A stretch of DNA of 34,707 bases. It comes from an uncultured Victivallaceae bacterium (GTDB lineage: Bacteria; Verrucomicrobiota; Lentisphaeria; Victivallales; Victivallaceae). Every line of letters begins with the position of its first letter. Position 1 is the first letter of the stretch. Of this stretch, positions 22,732 through 30,053 are shown one piece after another. The DNA is taken from contig CAKUKT010000002.1 in NCBI GenBank assembly GCA_934663655.1, forward strand, positions 1 to 34,707, given 5' to 3'. A model generated the notes under the pieces. That model was not told the DNA's origin, did not search any database, and worked only from the letters and a program-made list of their open reading frames with translations. The position numbers were made by a program, and so were the translations under genes.

Positions 22732-23664
22732 ATGATTAATATGAAAAATCTACGCCGGAAAAATATTGATTTCAATCTGCCGTACCCGGAACCGGAAACC
22801 GGTGAATTTGTGGGACCGGAACCGTTTCTGCGGCAGATGTGTTCCAGTCTGCTGCGGGCGCTCGATGGTGGCGAACTGAGATTTCTGTTGCCGAAACGTG
22901 ACGGCCGCTGGCAGGAAGGGGCGGGACATCTGCATCTGTTTCAGGCGGAATTGTTTTTTCAGTTGCGGGGCGGCTGCACCTTCGTCATGCCGCGTCAGAA
23001 GATTGAACTGGTTGCGGGGGATGCGCTGCTGGTGCCGGCGGGGATGTCCCATTTTGAGCAATGCAACAATCATGGCGGCCACCCTTTCACCAATGCGGTG
23101 CTGAGCGTTTCCGAACAGATGACGCTGTTTCATGTCGCGATTGCCATGGGGCGTACTCCCCGGGTGGCCGGGGACGACCTCCGGCTGGCCGATTCCGATT
23201 TCTATCAGTCGCTGCTTGCCGCACTGAGCGCCTGCGACGATTGTCACCACGAGGAGAATACGGCGATCCGCCGGGGATTGCTGCGGGCGCTGCTGCTCAA
23301 ACTCCGGCTGGATCTGGAAACCGGTTCCGGGGTGACGGAGGTGACCGGGCCGGTGAATCCGCTGTCGCGCCGGGCGAAACGACTGATCGATGCCGGAGGG
23401 GGGGCGAATTTTTCCTCAGTGTCGCAGCTGGCGGAGAAATTGGGATGTTCACCCAACTATCTGTCGGCGGTGTTCCGGCGTGACTGCGGGATCGGCCTGA
23501 AGCGCTACATGCTGGAACTGCGGCTGGAGGAGGCGAGAAAACTTCTGCCGGAGAGTGACTTCAATATCTCGGAGATCGCCCAGCGCTGCGGGTTTCACGA
23601 TGCCTCACACCTGGGACGGATGTTCCGGCGGCGTTTCGGGCGTTCTCCATCGGAGCTGCGCTGA
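22732..23664 (+). CDS. AraC family regulator with cupin domain
   Basis: This 310-residue regulator has an N-terminal cupin-type sensor (HLHLFQAELFFQLRGG, then LVAGDALLVPAGMSHFEQC, about 65-105) and a C-terminal AraC double helix-turn-helix (SVSQLAEKLGCSPNYLSAVFRRDCGI, then ARKLLPESDFNISEIAQRCGFHDASHLGRMFRRRFG). It diverges from the ThuA-Gfo/Idh/MocA operon and probably controls it, in response to a small molecule such as a sugar. The ATG at 22732 touches one candidate -10 box, so the in-frame ATG at 22741 may be the real start, or the upstream TATAAT promoter may be used. Its end lies 25 bases from the end of the convergent permease gene. Confidence 0.9.
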   Translation: MINMKNLRRKNIDFNLPYPEPETGEFVGPEPFLRQMCSSLLRALDGGELRFLLPKRDGRWQEGAGHLHLFQAELFFQLRGGCTFVMPRQKIELVAGDALLVPAGMSHFEQCNNHGGHPFTNAVLSVSEQMTLFHVAIAMGRTPRVAGDDLRLADSDFYQSLLAALSACDDCHHEENTAIRRGLLRALLLKLRLDLETGSGVTEVTGPVNPLSRRAKRLIDAGGGANFSSVSQLAEKLGCSPNYLSAVFRRDCGIGLKRYMLELRLEEARKLLPESDFNISEIAQRCGFHDASHLGRMFRRRFGRSPSELR

Positions 23665-23695
23665 AACGCCGCCTGCGGAACTTCTCCTTTCAGCG
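23659..23695. other. Inverted repeat spanning two convergent stop codons
   Basis: CGCTGAAA (23659-23666) and TTTCAGCG (23688-23695) form an 8-bp stem. The stop of the AraC gene (TGA, 23662-23664) and of the permease gene (TGA, 23692-23690) lie in opposite arms. There is no clear T-run, so termination here is possible but unproven. Confidence 0.5.
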
Positions 23696-25561
23696 GCCGC
23701 CGGAGTGGTGGGGCGTCGGATGGTGGCGGTGACGCTTGGAGAGCAACAGCAGATCGCGGATTTTGTCCGGGGTATCGGCCTTGTTCCAGCGTCTTTCAAA
23801 ACTCGGGCTCTGAATGATCTGCGCGATCGCGGCCAGCGCCTTCAGGTGGAGGTTGCGCCGGTCGGGAGTGCAGAAGAGGAAGAATGCCGCCCGGATGTTT
23901 TCCGCACCGGAACGGAAACGGATCCCCTGCGGCGCCTTGACCACGATCAATTCGAATATGCCTTGTCCGTTCACCGAGAGGTGCGGAATCGCCACCGCCG
24001 GAGTGAGCACGGTTCCGGAAATGGCTTCGCGATGAACCAGAAGTTCGGCCAGCAGATTGCCGCCGGGAAGACGGATGTGACCGGTTGAACAAACCCGTTC
24101 GGCCAGTTGCGGGAAGTCGATGTGTTCCTGCAGGATCATCACATCGGCGTGTTCGACCGCATGGTCAAATTCATCGGCGACGATTCCGTCCCGGCTGCGG
24201 ATGATTTCCCGCAGTTCCTGTTCCAGACCGCGCAGCGGCATCCGGCGTTTGGTGATGCGGCGGATCAGATGCAGCAGCGCGTGTTCGAGCTGAACTTTAC
24301 GCCCGAACAGGAAGTAGAGGATGATGCCGCAGAGCACGATCAGCAGGGCGATTCGCACCGCATCGATTCCGAGTTCCACGATCAGCAGGCCGAAAAGGAT
24401 GATCGCCACGACCGGGGTCCAGGGATAGAACGGCACCCGGAAGCTCGGCCGGTAGTTGTGAACTTCTCCTTCCCGGATGATGATGATCGCGAAGTTGGTG
24501 AGAATGAATGAAAGCATGATCACCGTGGAAGCGACCTGTACCAGCTGTTCGAGCGGCAGGAACTGTACCGCGACCATCGCCGCTCCCGTCACCAGCAGCG
24601 CCGGAACCGGCAGCGCGCGTTTGCCGCAGGTGCGGCGGAACCATTCCGGAATCAGACCGTCCCGACCCATCGCAAATGGAAACCGCGCCGCGGACATCAC
24701 CCCCGCGTTGGCGGTGGTTACGAAGGCCATCATTGCTCCAAAGGTGATGACTGCGAATCCCGGAGTTCCGTAATATTGACGCGCCGTATCGGCCAGCGGG
24801 GTCAGCGAACCGGAAAGTTGTTCCGGCGTCAGGGCGCCGACAGTTACGATCAATGTCAGTACATAGACGAGGGCGACGGCAACGAGAGCTCCGATCATCC
24901 CGAGCGGCAGATTGCGGCGCGGGTTTCTGACCTCCTCGGAAATGCTGGCGACGTCGAGCAGACCGCCGAACGAGACGAATACGAACGCCGCTTCGGCGAA
25001 AAGGTCGGCGGCCCCTTTGCCCGGAATGAAGAGGGGCGAAAAACGCGAGGGACGCAACTCCGGAAAACCGAGGATGATATACGCTCCCAGCGCGGCGAAG
25101 AGCAGTACCACCATGACGATCTGGGCGATCGCCGCCTCCCGGGTGCCGATCAGGTTGACCAGCAGAAACAGAATGGTCAGGGCGATGCCGCAGATGACCG
25201 GATTCCAGCCGGAAAATTGATAAATCACTTCCGACATGCCGAAGATGGCGAAAGCGCTCTTCAGCGAGATGGCGCTCCAGTTCAGCAGACCGGAGATGGT
25301 TCCGGCCAGCGGCCCCATGGTGCGTCCGGTGTAGAAATAGATTCCTCCGGCCAGCGGCATGGCGGTGGCCAGTTCAATGGTGGCCAGCGCGCCGATCAGT
25401 GCGCACACCCCGGCCAGCGCGTAGGCGAGAAACACCGCCGGACCGATCTGGGCATAGGCCAGCCCGGGCAGAATGAAGATGCCCGAACTGATCATCGCCC
25501 CGGCCGAAATGCTGAAAACATCGGCAAGTCCGAGGGTTTTATTAAGTTGATTGGCTGACAT
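23690..25561 (-). CDS. APC-family amino-acid permease fused to a PTS EIIA-type domain
   Basis: This protein of about 623 residues has an N-terminal APC transporter part with about 12 membrane segments (1-420). It shows the helix-1 motif SISAGAMISSGIFILPG and the family's glycine-rich and EE-containing blocks (SISEEVRNPRRNLP). A cytoplasmic C-terminal domain (about 469-606) follows, matching the PTS fructose/mannitol-type EIIA fold. Its LTPAVAIPHLSV contains the His (about 527) that is phosphorylated in true EIIA proteins, and FFLFCTPDRRNLHLKALAAI is the usual late motif. The start is taken as the second of two adjacent ATGs, 6 bases after AAGGAA. The tail ends in a His/Arg-rich stretch. Import of an amino acid or amine with PTS-linked regulation is the likely role; the substrate is unknown. 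Confidence 0.85.
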   Translation of the reverse strand: MSANQLNKTLGLADVFSISAGAMISSGIFILPGLAYAQIGPAVFLAYALAGVCALIGALATIELATAMPLAGGIYFYTGRTMGPLAGTISGLLNWSAISLKSAFAIFGMSEVIYQFSGWNPVICGIALTILFLLVNLIGTREAAIAQIVMVVLLFAALGAYIILGFPELRPSRFSPLFIPGKGAADLFAEAAFVFVSFGGLLDVASISEEVRNPRRNLPLGMIGALVAVALVYVLTLIVTVGALTPEQLSGSLTPLADTARQYYGTPGFAVITFGAMMAFVTTANAGVMSAARFPFAMGRDGLIPEWFRRTCGKRALPVPALLVTGAAMVAVQFLPLEQLVQVASTVIMLSFILTNFAIIIIREGEVHNYRPSFRVPFYPWTPVVAIILFGLLIVELGIDAVRIALLIVLCGIILYFLFGRKVQLEHALLHLIRRITKRRMPLRGLEQELREIIRSRDGIVADEFDHAVEHADVMILQEHIDFPQLAERVCSTGHIRLPGGNLLAELLVHREAISGTVLTPAVAIPHLSVNGQGIFELIVVKAPQGIRFRSGAENIRAAFFLFCTPDRRNLHLKALAAIAQIIQSPSFERRWNKADTPDKIRDLLLLSKRHRHHPTPHHSGGR

Positions 25562-25634
25562 CATATATTCCTTACAATTGGGCATCCGTTTCCGATCGAA
25601 TTTTTTCACATTCAGTCGGCAGAGCGAGGCCGCG

Positions 25635-25665
25635 GCGGTTCGGGTGATCGAGCTGCCCGAACCGC
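25635..25665 (-). other. Perfect 10-bp hairpin after the CNNM/CBS gene
   Basis: GCGGTTCGGG (25635-25644) pairs with CCCGAACCGC (25656-25665) across an 11-base loop, one base after the stop codon of the upstream gene. No T-run follows on the minus strand. It may partly terminate, or stabilise the message, between this gene and the permease gene. Confidence 0.5.
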
Positions 25666-25666
25666 G

Positions 25667-26617
25667 TCAATTGTTCTGATGTTCAAACAGATTATCCAGC
25701 AGATCGTTGGTGGTCAACATGCCGACGACTTTGCCGTTCTCTTCGACGAGCAGCAGTTTTGAATCGAGCGCGTCGAGGTTTTCCGCGACATTCAGGAGCG
25801 AGAAACCGCTTTGGACCATCGTCACCGGACGCAGCTGCCGTCGCCAGTCGCCGTCGTCGGTCAACATCCGCCAGGTTTCCAGTACTCCGGCAAAGGCGCC
25901 CGGTTTACCGGAGTCGCGCACCGGATAACGGGAATGGGGCGCATTGCGGATCACCGCGAGCACTTCGTCGCGGTTCATCCGGTTGTCGAGACAGACCATC
26001 CGGTCGGGAGTAACCATGATTTCGGTCACCTTGTCCTCCTTGAGGTCGGGGATCTGGCGGATCGCCCGTTCCTGAACCGGAGTGATGTGTTCGTTGTCGC
26101 AGGCGGCGGCGGCCAGCGCGTCGAGTTCCTCAAGCATCTCCTCTCCCGGGGAAGCTTCGTTCCCGCCGCGTTCAAACGGGCGGTTGATCAGGTGAACCAG
26201 CCGGATCAGCGGCGTCAGCGCCAGCACCGAATATTTGAGCAGCACCGCTGTCGCGGACATTACCGCGGTATTGAAACGGTTGCCGAGCGTTTTGGGGAGA
26301 ATTTCGGTGTACTGTACCATCAGTACCGTGAAGCCCAGCGAAAAGAGCCAGATGTAATCGCTGCCGAAGAGTTTGTCGAACTGCGCTCCGGCGATCGCCG
26401 CCCCGAAAGTGTGGGCCGCGGTGTTGAGGATCAGAATCACCGCGATCGGTTTCTCGATATCCTGTTTAAATTCGGCGCAGATTTTTCCGGAACGCGGATG
26501 ACGCCGAGAGAGCAGCGCGAGTTTTCCGGGGGTGAGACTCAGCAGCGCCGCTTCCATTACCGAACATAAAAACGAAACGGTCATGGCGACCGCGATGGCG
26601 AGAATCAATGTCAGCAT
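25667..26617 (-). CDS. CNNM/DUF21 membrane protein with CBS domains
   Basis: This 316-residue protein has an N-terminal DUF21 (CNNM) transmembrane domain of three or four helices (about 1-140, including the PTVMVQYTEILPKTLG-like segment) and a CBS-domain pair (about 180-310). The family (CorB/CNNM) is linked to Mg2+ or Co2+ export. The C-terminal CorC_HlyC transporter-associated domain found in many relatives is absent, and the length agrees with the short form. It is encoded downstream of the Na/Pi cotransporter and DUF2062 genes on the same strand. The CBS pair should sense an adenine nucleotide. The ion is inferred from the family, not shown. Confidence 0.85.
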   Translation of the reverse strand: MLTLILAIAVAMTVSFLCSVMEAALLSLTPGKLALLSRRHPRSGKICAEFKQDIEKPIAVILILNTAAHTFGAAIAGAQFDKLFGSDYIWLFSLGFTVLMVQYTEILPKTLGNRFNTAVMSATAVLLKYSVLALTPLIRLVHLINRPFERGGNEASPGEEMLEELDALAAAACDNEHITPVQERAIRQIPDLKEDKVTEIMVTPDRMVCLDNRMNRDEVLAVIRNAPHSRYPVRDSGKPGAFAGVLETWRMLTDDGDWRRQLRPVTMVQSGFSLLNVAENLDALDSKLLLVEENGKVVGMLTTNDLLDNLFEHQNN

Positions 26618-26695
26618 TGTGAACCTTTTCTGTTAAATTATGAGACTGTAAATCAGCGTTTTCTTCTGTGAAAAAAATCCATCGCGATGGGGGGA

Positions 26696-27187
26696 TCACA
26701 CGGCTTTTGCCCTCCTGCGTCTGCGGTACTGGTTCACCAGATATTTGACGGTGAAGTAGGTAAGTGGTGTCATAATGGCGGTCAGCAACGCGCCGCCGAC
26801 GAAGAACGCGGCGATGAGTTCGCTGCCGATCCCCATCAGCGCCTCCCAGCTTTGTTCGCGCAGCAGATCGGCGAGGGCGTCGCGGATCGCCGGATAGGAG
26901 AGATCGCCGCCGATCAGCCAGTCGCCGACGCAGCATTGCACCGGATAGATGAAAAGAACCGTCACGTGATTGGTGATCAGAGTGCCGATGGTGGCGCCGA
27001 TCTTGCTGCCTTTCAACAGAAAGGCGGTGGGCAGCGACAACAGCAGCTGCGTTCCCATCGGCGCGATGCATCCGTAGAACATGCCGATCGCCCAGCCGCG
27101 GGCGATATATTCCGCAGTTGCTTTTTCCCGGACGATTTTGCTGTACAGGAATATCCATTTCCGGTACAGCATGCGTTTGATGCTCAT
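26696..27187 (-). CDS. DUF2062 family membrane protein
   Basis: This 163-residue protein matches the DUF2062 family: basic N terminus, then AIGMFYGCIAPMGTQLLLSLPTA as first helix, GSKIGATIGTLITNHVTVLFIYP as second, and a hydrophobic helix pair near the C terminus (IAAFFVGGALLTAIMTPLTYF). The family is of unknown function and lies in the inner membrane. Its ATG overlaps the stop of the Na/Pi cotransporter gene by 4 bases (ATGA), with GGAGG just upstream inside that gene, so translation is coupled. The tail is Arg/Lys-rich. DUF2062 proteins are sometimes found with glycosyltransferases or transport genes, but no partner here explains its role. Confidence 0.85.
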   Translation of the reverse strand: MSIKRMLYRKWIFLYSKIVREKATAEYIARGWAIGMFYGCIAPMGTQLLLSLPTAFLLKGSKIGATIGTLITNHVTVLFIYPVQCCVGDWLIGGDLSYPAIRDALADLLREQSWEALMGIGSELIAAFFVGGALLTAIMTPLTYFTVKYLVNQYRRRRRAKAV

Positions 27188-28872
27188 ATTCCTCCTTCTT
27201 TGAGCGGCGACCGGTCTTCGAGCATGAGCATCCGGTCGGTGATGTTGGAGAGATGGCGGGATATTTTGTTCAGTTCCGCGAGCAGTTCCAGATAAACGAC
27301 GCCCCCCGACGGGATGCCGCCACGGCTGTTCACCCGCTTGAGATGGGAACTCTCGTAGTGGTTGAGACGCGTCCGGAGACGGAAGCCGATGGTTTCCGCG
27401 GTCAGCAATTTCTCCTGATCCACCGCGTCAAGCAGGGTCAGGGTGGCCCTGGCCTGGTCGGCAAGCATCTGGTGAAGTTCAGCGAGCTCTTTGCCGGTTT
27501 CGGAACCAAACGCGTTTTTATGTTCGCGTATCTGTTTCATAAGGGAACGGATGGTTTCAGAGTGAACGCCGATCCGGTCGGCGTCGTTGGCGCAGTTGAG
27601 CAATACCGGCACCTGATCCGCCTGATGACCGGTCAATTGTCGCTGCATCAGTTGCGAGAGATATTCGGTGATCTCGCGGCGACGGTCGCTGATCCGGCGC
27701 AATTTCTCCTCCAGACGTTCGGCCACCTGCTGCTTTTTCGAATTACCGCGTTCCCGGAGATTCAGCGCGCAGTCTGCAAGGTTCCAGGCCTGGCGGAGCA
27801 TCTTCCGGAGTTCGGCGACGGTTTGTGTGAGCGCTATTTCCGGAGTGTCCAAGAGCAGCGGTTCGAGCCGGTGGTATTTCACTTTGGCGCCGCGCACCGG
27901 CAGTACCTTTTCACACACCTTCGCCAGCAGCGGTATGCACGGCAGCAACAGCAGGGTGGTGCAGACGTTGAAAGCCGTGTGGGCGTTGGCGATTCGGCGC
28001 GGCAGATCGCCGTCGGCGGAGAGCCAGTCGACCAGCCGGAAGAAAATCGGTACCCCGTCGATGGTGAACCAGAAGGTGGCGGTGATCACCACCACCCCGA
28101 TCACGTTGAAAAGGGTATGGGCAAGCGCCGCCTGCTTGGCGATCCGGTTCGCCGGAATCGCCGCCAGCTGGGCGGTGACGGTGGTGCCGATATTCGACCC
28201 GAGCACCAGCGCCACCGCCGTGTAGAGATCGATCAGACCGCTAGCGCCAAGCGCGATGATAATGCCGGTACAGGCCGAACTGCTCTGGATTATCAACGTC
28301 GCCACCATGCCGGTGGCAATCGCTCCGAGCAGCGGCAGCAGCGGTATCACGCCGTCAACCGGAGCGCACTCGAAAACCCGGAAGGCCGCCGCGAAAGCCG
28401 GATGATCCGAGAGCGATTTGAGTTCTCCGCTCATGAACTCCATGCCGAGAAACAGAAACCCCAGACCGATGATCGTCTCTCCCCAGCCTGCGATGGTCGA
28501 TTTGGCCGCGAAACTGGCCAGCAGACCGAGAATGATCGCCGGCATGATGACCCACGATATGTCGAATGCGACCAGCTGGGCGGTCACGGTGGTGCCGATG
28601 TTCGCTCCGAAGATGATGCCGATCGCCTGGGTCAGGCTGAGCAGCCCCGCATTGACGAAGCCGATTACCATCACGGTGCTGGCGCTCGACGACTGAACCA
28701 CCGCCGTCACCGCCGTGCCGGAAAGTACCGCCACCAGGCGATTGGAGGAGAAGATCCGGAGAATTGTCCGCATCCGCTCTCCGGCGACATGGTGCAGACC
28801 GTCGCTCATCATTTTCATGCCGAAAATGAAGATCGCCAGACCACCGAAAACATTCATCAGAAGCATGGTCAT
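27184..28872 (-). CDS. Na/Pi cotransporter family protein with PhoU-like C terminus
   Basis: This 562-residue protein has two homologous membrane repeats, each with the NptA/SLC34 signatures: QSSSAST (60-66) and GANIGTT (89-95), then QSSSACT (196-202) and GSNIGTT (225-231). The cytoplasmic C-terminal half (about 340-560) is helical and resembles the PhoU-type domain. It probably imports inorganic phosphate with Na+, or regulates phosphate status. It is the first gene of a probable operon with DUF2062 and CNNM/CBS genes. The start at 28872 has only a weak ribosome-binding site; a second ATG three codons on is also possible. Confidence 0.93.
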   Translation of the reverse strand: MTMLLMNVFGGLAIFIFGMKMMSDGLHHVAGERMRTILRIFSSNRLVAVLSGTAVTAVVQSSSASTVMVIGFVNAGLLSLTQAIGIIFGANIGTTVTAQLVAFDISWVIMPAIILGLLASFAAKSTIAGWGETIIGLGFLFLGMEFMSGELKSLSDHPAFAAAFRVFECAPVDGVIPLLPLLGAIATGMVATLIIQSSSACTGIIIALGASGLIDLYTAVALVLGSNIGTTVTAQLAAIPANRIAKQAALAHTLFNVIGVVVITATFWFTIDGVPIFFRLVDWLSADGDLPRRIANAHTAFNVCTTLLLLPCIPLLAKVCEKVLPVRGAKVKYHRLEPLLLDTPEIALTQTVAELRKMLRQAWNLADCALNLRERGNSKKQQVAERLEEKLRRISDRRREITEYLSQLMQRQLTGHQADQVPVLLNCANDADRIGVHSETIRSLMKQIREHKNAFGSETGKELAELHQMLADQARATLTLLDAVDQEKLLTAETIGFRLRTRLNHYESSHLKRVNSRGGIPSGGVVYLELLAELNKISRHLSNITDRMLMLEDRSPLKEGGI

Positions 28873-29312
28873 ATTCTATTTTTTCCACGAGTGATGGGTG
28901 ATAAGCCGCTGCAAAGCCGCCGGAAGATATTCCTCCGACTGGAATCGCTGATTTGTTCTGACGCCGGTAATGGGCAAATCCGGATTGTTTCCCCGGATTT
29001 CCGGCGGCGGCGTGACGCTTTGCCGTCGTTGCGGGTATTGGTCAACATAAAGTTTGGATTATTTTGTCTCAACGGGATAGCGAAAAATTCCGGATTGATT
29101 TTTCCGGTTAGCTTTTCCGGGACGGAGGTAGACTCAAGCAGTTCGCCGGGCGGTGCTTTTCGCCGGCTTCCGGCGGCGGTCCGGCCTGACACTCCATCTC
29201 CGGAAAGCAAGATGCCGGAGAACTCCCGGCCGAAGAGCGCAACTCCTTGGCCGAACCTGGAAAAGTCGGGCAGATTGGTGTCGGGCACGCAGGCGCGTTT
29301 CCCGGCTGCCGG
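28873..29312. other. Gene-poor stretch upstream of the Na/Pi cotransporter
   Basis: No gene is recognised. On the minus strand there is a promoter candidate at 29072-29044. An untranslated leader of about 165 bases follows, holding a perfect 8-bp stem AAATCCGG (28976-28983) / CCGGATTT (28993-29000) with a 9-base loop. No T-run follows the stem. Confidence 0.5.
29044..29072 (-). promoter_or_regulatory. Promoter candidate for the Na/Pi cotransporter operon
   Basis: On the minus strand TTGAGA (29072-29067) and TATGTT (29049-29044) are separated by 17 bases. The leader to the start at 28872 would be about 165 bases. Confidence 0.45.
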
Positions 29313-29771
29313 TCAGGCGCGGGGGCCGGCTCTTACCGGGATGGCCCGGCTGAGGACATTTTGAAAATGAAAGCAGGCCAGCTGCGCTCCGTTAGAAGCG
29401 AAACGCGTGCTGACGGCCGTTGTTGAGGTCAGCGCCGAGGCGCAGAAGCGGAACGGCGTTATCTGAAGTTTGAATGCGGAAACCCGGTGGCTGTGGCTCT
29501 GGGTCAACAGCGGGCAGGGAGGGACCCGGACGACGTTGAATCTGATCGCGTCCCGGGAAGTTCCCCGGTCGCTTTCCTCGCTCCCCAGCAGGGAATCCCC
29601 GTTGTCGACGAAGTAAGAATCTAAATCATGGTTTGCCGGCAGGGTGGAGTCGGCGGCAAAGAAGCAGAGGGCCACCGGCAGGAAAAAGAGGATAAAAGCC
29701 AGTGAAAGTAATTGAGGCCGGACGGCTACCGGCAATCCGGATTCTGAAACCCTGATGTCACTGTTTCCCAT
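29313..29771 (-). CDS. Hypothetical small membrane or secreted protein
   Basis: The frame encodes about 152 residues. It has one strongly hydrophobic stretch near the N terminus (LLSLAFILFFLPVALCFFAA), followed by a Ser/Thr-rich region without recognised domains. The promoter at 29824-29796 is directly in front, which argues for a real gene. The ATG at 29771 follows AGGGGG by about 11 bases. An ATG at 29783 is too close to the predicted transcription start to have a normal leader, and one at 29795 lies upstream of it. No family is recognised. The C-terminal half contains a few Cys and no clear repeats. It could be a signal-anchored envelope protein, or a chance frame. Confidence 0.4.
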   Translation of the reverse strand: MGNSDIRVSESGLPVAVRPQLLSLAFILFFLPVALCFFAADSTLPANHDLDSYFVDNGDSLLGSEESDRGTSRDAIRFNVVRVPPCPLLTQSHSHRVSAFKLQITPFRFCASALTSTTAVSTRFASNGAQLACFHFQNVLSRAIPVRAGPRA

Positions 29772-29795
29772 ATAGTTTGTCATCCCCCTTTTCAT

Positions 29796-29824
29796 AAAAT
29801 ATCATGCCGCAGTGATATTTTCAA
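29796..29824 (-). promoter_or_regulatory. Promoter of the small membrane protein gene
   Basis: On the minus strand TTGAAA (29824-29819) and TATTTT (29801-29796) are 17 bases apart. The boxes are the same as those of the divergent antiporter promoter. Confidence 0.6.
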
Positions 29825-29878
29825 GGACAAGACGGTGTTGAATCCGAATATTATTTACAGATCATTCACCTGTGCGTC

Positions 29879-29907
29879 TTGAAAAAGCATGGTTCCGGGA
29901 TTATTTT
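29879..29907 (+). promoter_or_regulatory. Promoter of the K+/H+ antiporter gene
   Basis: TTGAAA (29879-29884), 17 bases, TATTTT (29902-29907). This puts transcription start near 29914 and rules out translation starts at 29889. The leader to the ATG at 30054 is about 140 bases. Confidence 0.6.
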
Positions 29908-29938
29908 ACCGCAATGTCGTCGTTGCCATCCAAACTGT

Positions 29939-30016
29939 AAGGTGGAGTCGCGGCAACCGTTTTCCCACGTCCGAAACCGGCCTTAACGCAAGGCGTTATC
30001 GTCCCAGCCGCACTTT
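29939..30016 (+). other. Nested stems in the antiporter mRNA leader
   Basis: AAGGTG (29939-29944) can pair with CACTTT (30011-30016), then CGGC (29951-29954) with GCCG (30007-30010). An inner hairpin GCCTT (29980-29984) / AAGGC (29990-29994) lies within. No known riboswitch consensus was recognised. It may be a cis-acting RNA element, or unstructured chance pairing. Confidence 0.3.
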
Positions 30017-30053
30017 ATTACGCCGGAATCGGTTAACAGAGGTATCGGGATCT

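Noticed and set aside
27253..29364. 703-codon plus-strand frame opposite the Na/Pi cotransporter
   Set aside because: The composition is low in hydrophobics and rich in Arg, Gln and His. The minus strand carries clear NptA-type motifs across the same bases.
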